Below, piece by piece: positions 5,938-7,465 of a stretch of 7,465 nucleotides of DNA. The position numbers were made by a program, and so were the translations under genes. The first letter of the stretch is position 1, and each line of letters opens with the position of its first letter. The notes under the pieces are model-generated. The model was given only the letters and a program-made list of their open reading frames with translations, was not told the origin of the DNA and did not search any database. Source of the DNA: SCGC-AAA471-B05 sp032249055 (lineage in GTDB: Archaea; Thermoproteota; Thermoprotei; Gearchaeales; Gearchaeaceae); contig JAVVGP010000042.1 of assembly GCA_032249055.1 (NCBI GenBank), positions 1 through 7,465 on the forward strand, written 5' to 3'.

Positions 5938-6202
5938 TTTTTTCTACATCTTTTTTTAGTTTTAAAAATTTATTTTGGATTTCATTAATTTTTGCTTCAA
6001 CTATTTTTAAGGGATCACCTTCTTTTGTTGCTACATAAAATTCAACTTCATCTATTAATAGGTGAGGTTTTTTTGCCCATGCATTTGCTACATTTTTATC
6101 TTCTAATAATTCTCTTGACAATAAATATAAGAAGCCTAGATCGACTCCTTTAAATATTAATAGCAAGGAATTTTCTGTTTTTTCTTTTACTATTAATTCC
6201 AT
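5924..6202 (-). CDS. rpoL: DNA-directed RNA polymerase subunit Rpo11 (RpoL)
   Basis: Rpo11 pairs with Rpo3 to form the assembly platform of archaeal RNA polymerase, the counterpart of Rpb11 and one half of the bacterial alpha dimer. The 92-aa product has the expected layout: an N-terminal beta region, a central block (FLYLLSRELLEDKNV), a conserved HLLIDEVEFYV strand, then GDPLKIVEAKINEI leading into a long C-terminal helix rich in Lys and Glu. Length is normal. The ATG at 6200-6202 lies 5 nt after the csl4 stop. The 3' end overlaps the next gene. Placement among TFS and the exosome subunit gives a transcription/RNA-processing theme. Confidence 0.93.
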   Translation of the reverse strand: MELIVKEKTENSLLLIFKGVDLGFLYLLSRELLEDKNVANAWAKKPHLLIDEVEFYVATKEGDPLKIVEAKINEIQNKFLKLKKDVEKIAKV

Positions 6203-6207
6203 GTTTT

Positions 6208-6768
6208 TTATTTTTCTCTTAATAAATATTTTAAACTAACTTTTGAAGCATTTCTTTTATTATTGCACTCCTTGCAAATCAAGATTTTTTCATCTTTTGA
6301 TAAAAACATTTCTTTTCCGCATTTATTACATTCTGAATAAATTATTCCTGTTTCCTTATCTTTAATGGATAGCAGAGGATATCCTGAAACTGATATAACT
6401 TTAGCCCTTACATAATCGCCTATTTTTAACGGAAAATTTTCCCTGCTTTTACTTATTTTTATTGGAAGATATGCAGTAAATTTTGTTTCTGTTCTTGAAT
6501 CTTCAACGTATATAACTTCGATCTCAGCAATATTTCTTATTATATTTTTTACAATTCCTATTACTTTGTAACCCTTCTTTAACGTGTGTCTGATAAGTTT
6601 AAAATTCTGTACATCCACTTTTCTATTTTTATGGTCAATTCTTAAGAATCCACCAATTCCTGCATAGATATATCCGTTCTCTTCAAAAGTTCCTTCACCA
6701 GGAAAAAATTCTTCTATTGAGGAGATCTTATCGCCAGGTAGTATTATCGGTTTATCTTTTTCGCTCAT
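6208..6768 (-). CDS. csl4: Exosome RNA-binding cap protein Csl4
   Basis: Csl4 is one of the two cap proteins (with Rrp4) that sit on the Rrp41-Rrp42 ring and guide RNA into the archaeal exosome. The 186-aa product has all three family domains. The first is an N-terminal domain beginning with IILPGDKISSIEEFFPGEGT and then YIYAGIGG. The second is an S1 RNA-binding domain (about 60-138, including GDYVRAKVISVSGYPLLSI). The third is a C-terminal zinc ribbon (C147, C150, C165, C168). No domain is missing. It overlaps the methyltransferase by 17 nt and rpoL follows 5 nt later, so it is part of a continuous operon. The other exosome genes are not in the window. Confidence 0.93.
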   Translation of the reverse strand: MSEKDKPIILPGDKISSIEEFFPGEGTFEENGYIYAGIGGFLRIDHKNRKVDVQNFKLIRHTLKKGYKVIGIVKNIIRNIAEIEVIYVEDSRTETKFTAYLPIKISKSRENFPLKIGDYVRAKVISVSGYPLLSIKDKETGIIYSECNKCGKEMFLSKDEKILICKECNNKRNASKVSLKYLLREK

Positions 6769-7372
6769 TAATAAAATAGTATTGATCTACTGATACATAA
6801 TATTTTCTTTTTCTATGAAATTTCATTGTTTGTTTTAACATGATTTCAAAAGTATCTACTAATTTTAATTTAAAACCATACTTTTTAGCCAAATTCAAGA
6901 AGAACTTAAAATTTCCACTTTTATGTAAGGAAAATACTTTATTTGAAATCTCGAATGCTTTCTCTAAGAATTTTCTGTCCATATGCCTATTTTTTGTTCC
7001 AAATGGAGGATTCATAAAAACACAGTCTATTTTTCTTCTCAAATTGAATTTTAAAAAATCTGCTTGGATTATATCTACTATATATTCTTTATTTATTTTA
7101 TTCAGATTATACTTTAAATTAAGCAGAACTTCTTTATCTATATCAACAGCTATGATGTTATTTATTCCCATTAATATTCCTGCTAAAGTTAACATTCCAG
7201 AACCGCATCCAGCATCCAAAAATTCTCCATTGTTTATATGAATAAAAACATTATACATAAATTTGCTTGCTTCTTCTGAACTTAACTCATACTGTTCTAA
7301 CTTAACAATTGGTCTTGTTTTTAATTTTAGATCTCTAAGAAGTATAGCTACTTGTTTTTTTAAGCTTACCAT
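6752..7372 (-). CDS. METTL5-like SAM-dependent RNA N6-adenine methyltransferase (COG2263-type)
   Basis: The product is a 206-aa class I methyltransferase. It shows the SAM-binding motif FLDAGCGSGMLTLAG (51-65), the acidic loop AVDIDK (75-80) and the catalytic NPPFGTKNRHMD (121-132). NPPF is typical of N6-adenine or N4-cytosine enzymes, and the following GTK with a downstream Asp is characteristic of METTL5 and its archaeal kin. The LEQY motif at 25-28 and the late FHRKRKYYVSVDQYYF (185-200) also match that group. Human METTL5 modifies an adenosine of small-subunit rRNA with the zinc partner TRMT112. The same rRNA role here is inference, and no Trm112-like gene is in the window. Its ATG shares one base with the preceding stop (TAATG). 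Confidence 0.85.
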   Translation of the reverse strand: MVSLKKQVAILLRDLKLKTRPIVKLEQYELSSEEASKFMYNVFIHINNGEFLDAGCGSGMLTLAGILMGINNIIAVDIDKEVLLNLKYNLNKINKEYIVDIIQADFLKFNLRRKIDCVFMNPPFGTKNRHMDRKFLEKAFEISNKVFSLHKSGNFKFFLNLAKKYGFKLKLVDTFEIMLKQTMKFHRKRKYYVSVDQYYFINERKR

Positions 7373-7465
7373 TAATTTTGGGAAATGTTTTCAGGAGAAG
7401 TACTTTCAAAAGAAGCAATTTTTCTTTCCTTTTCTAACAATCTATTTCTTATTCTTGCAAAAGTT
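7372..7465 (-). CDS. C-terminal tail of an unidentified protein (5' end outside window)
   Basis: A single open minus-strand frame enters at the right edge and ends at TAA 7372-7374, giving 30 residues from TFARIRNRLLEKERKIA to the end SPENISQN. The other two frames on this strand hit stops quickly. The first half is a basic helix and the tail is polar and probably disordered. The TAATG overlap with the methyltransferase start indicates it is the upstream member of the same operon. Thirty residues are too few to identify it. A Dph2-type diphthamide enzyme would be one guess from remembered archaeal neighbourhoods, but nothing in the sequence supports that. Confidence 0.55.
   Translation of the reverse strand, partial: TFARIRNRLLEKERKIASFESTSPENISQN

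Noticed and set aside
6840..7241. Open plus-strand frame of 133 codons opposite the methyltransferase
   Set aside because: It is long, but fully antisense to a gene with clear SAM and NPPF motifs. The Phe/Ile/Leu/Lys product is what AT-rich antisense yields by chance.
1..7465. CRISPR array, transposon, tRNA, rRNA or a novel defence system
   Set aside because: No regularly spaced repeats, terminal inverted repeats, transposase motifs or cloverleaf sequence were seen. Nearly all of the window is accounted for by conserved housekeeping genes.

Overview
This is a gene-dense, strongly AT-rich stretch of archaeal chromosome that looks like housekeeping DNA rather than an accessory island. The gene set is archaeal: PCNA, a PriS/PriL primase, GINS51, ribosomal proteins eL42/L44e and eS27, aIF2-alpha, Nop10, TFS, Rpo11/RpoL and exosome Csl4. 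Several starts are GTG or TTG, and clear Shine-Dalgarno sites are mostly absent. Most genes overlap end to start. I favour a thermophilic member of the Thermoproteota (Crenarchaeota). I would not name a genus. The PCNA looks like the ordinary single archaeal type, and priS and priL sit side by side, unlike what I recall for Saccharolobus/Sulfolobus.

Layout: every complete gene is on the minus strand and is read from high to low coordinates. The first block (7465 to 5220) is the C-terminal tail of an unidentified protein, a METTL5-like RNA/rRNA adenine methyltransferase, exosome cap protein Csl4, RNA polymerase subunit Rpo11, a short DUF99-like protein, and transcript-cleavage factor TFS. All are joined by small overlaps or a 5-nt gap. 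After a 72-78 nt AT-rich spacer comes PCNA, alone. After a 62-nt spacer with a small palindrome comes the second block (4332 to 203): PriL, PriS, GINS51, eL42/L44e, eS27, aIF2-alpha and Nop10, again nearly all overlapping. A plus-strand gene enters from the left edge and converges on nop10, overlapping it by 25 nt.

Together the genes link the information-processing machines: transcription and RNA decay (TFS, Rpo11, Csl4), ribosome making and initiation (methyltransferase, Nop10, eL42, eS27, aIF2-alpha), and the replication fork (PCNA, primase, GINS). Clustering of PCNA/primase/GINS with these translation genes is an established archaeal theme, so the main content here is conserved. I did not find a mobile element, CRISPR array, tRNA, rRNA or defence system. 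The least explained pieces are the shortened DUF99-like gene (its family's acidic signature is not visible), the two partial edge genes, and the palindrome between pcna and priL.
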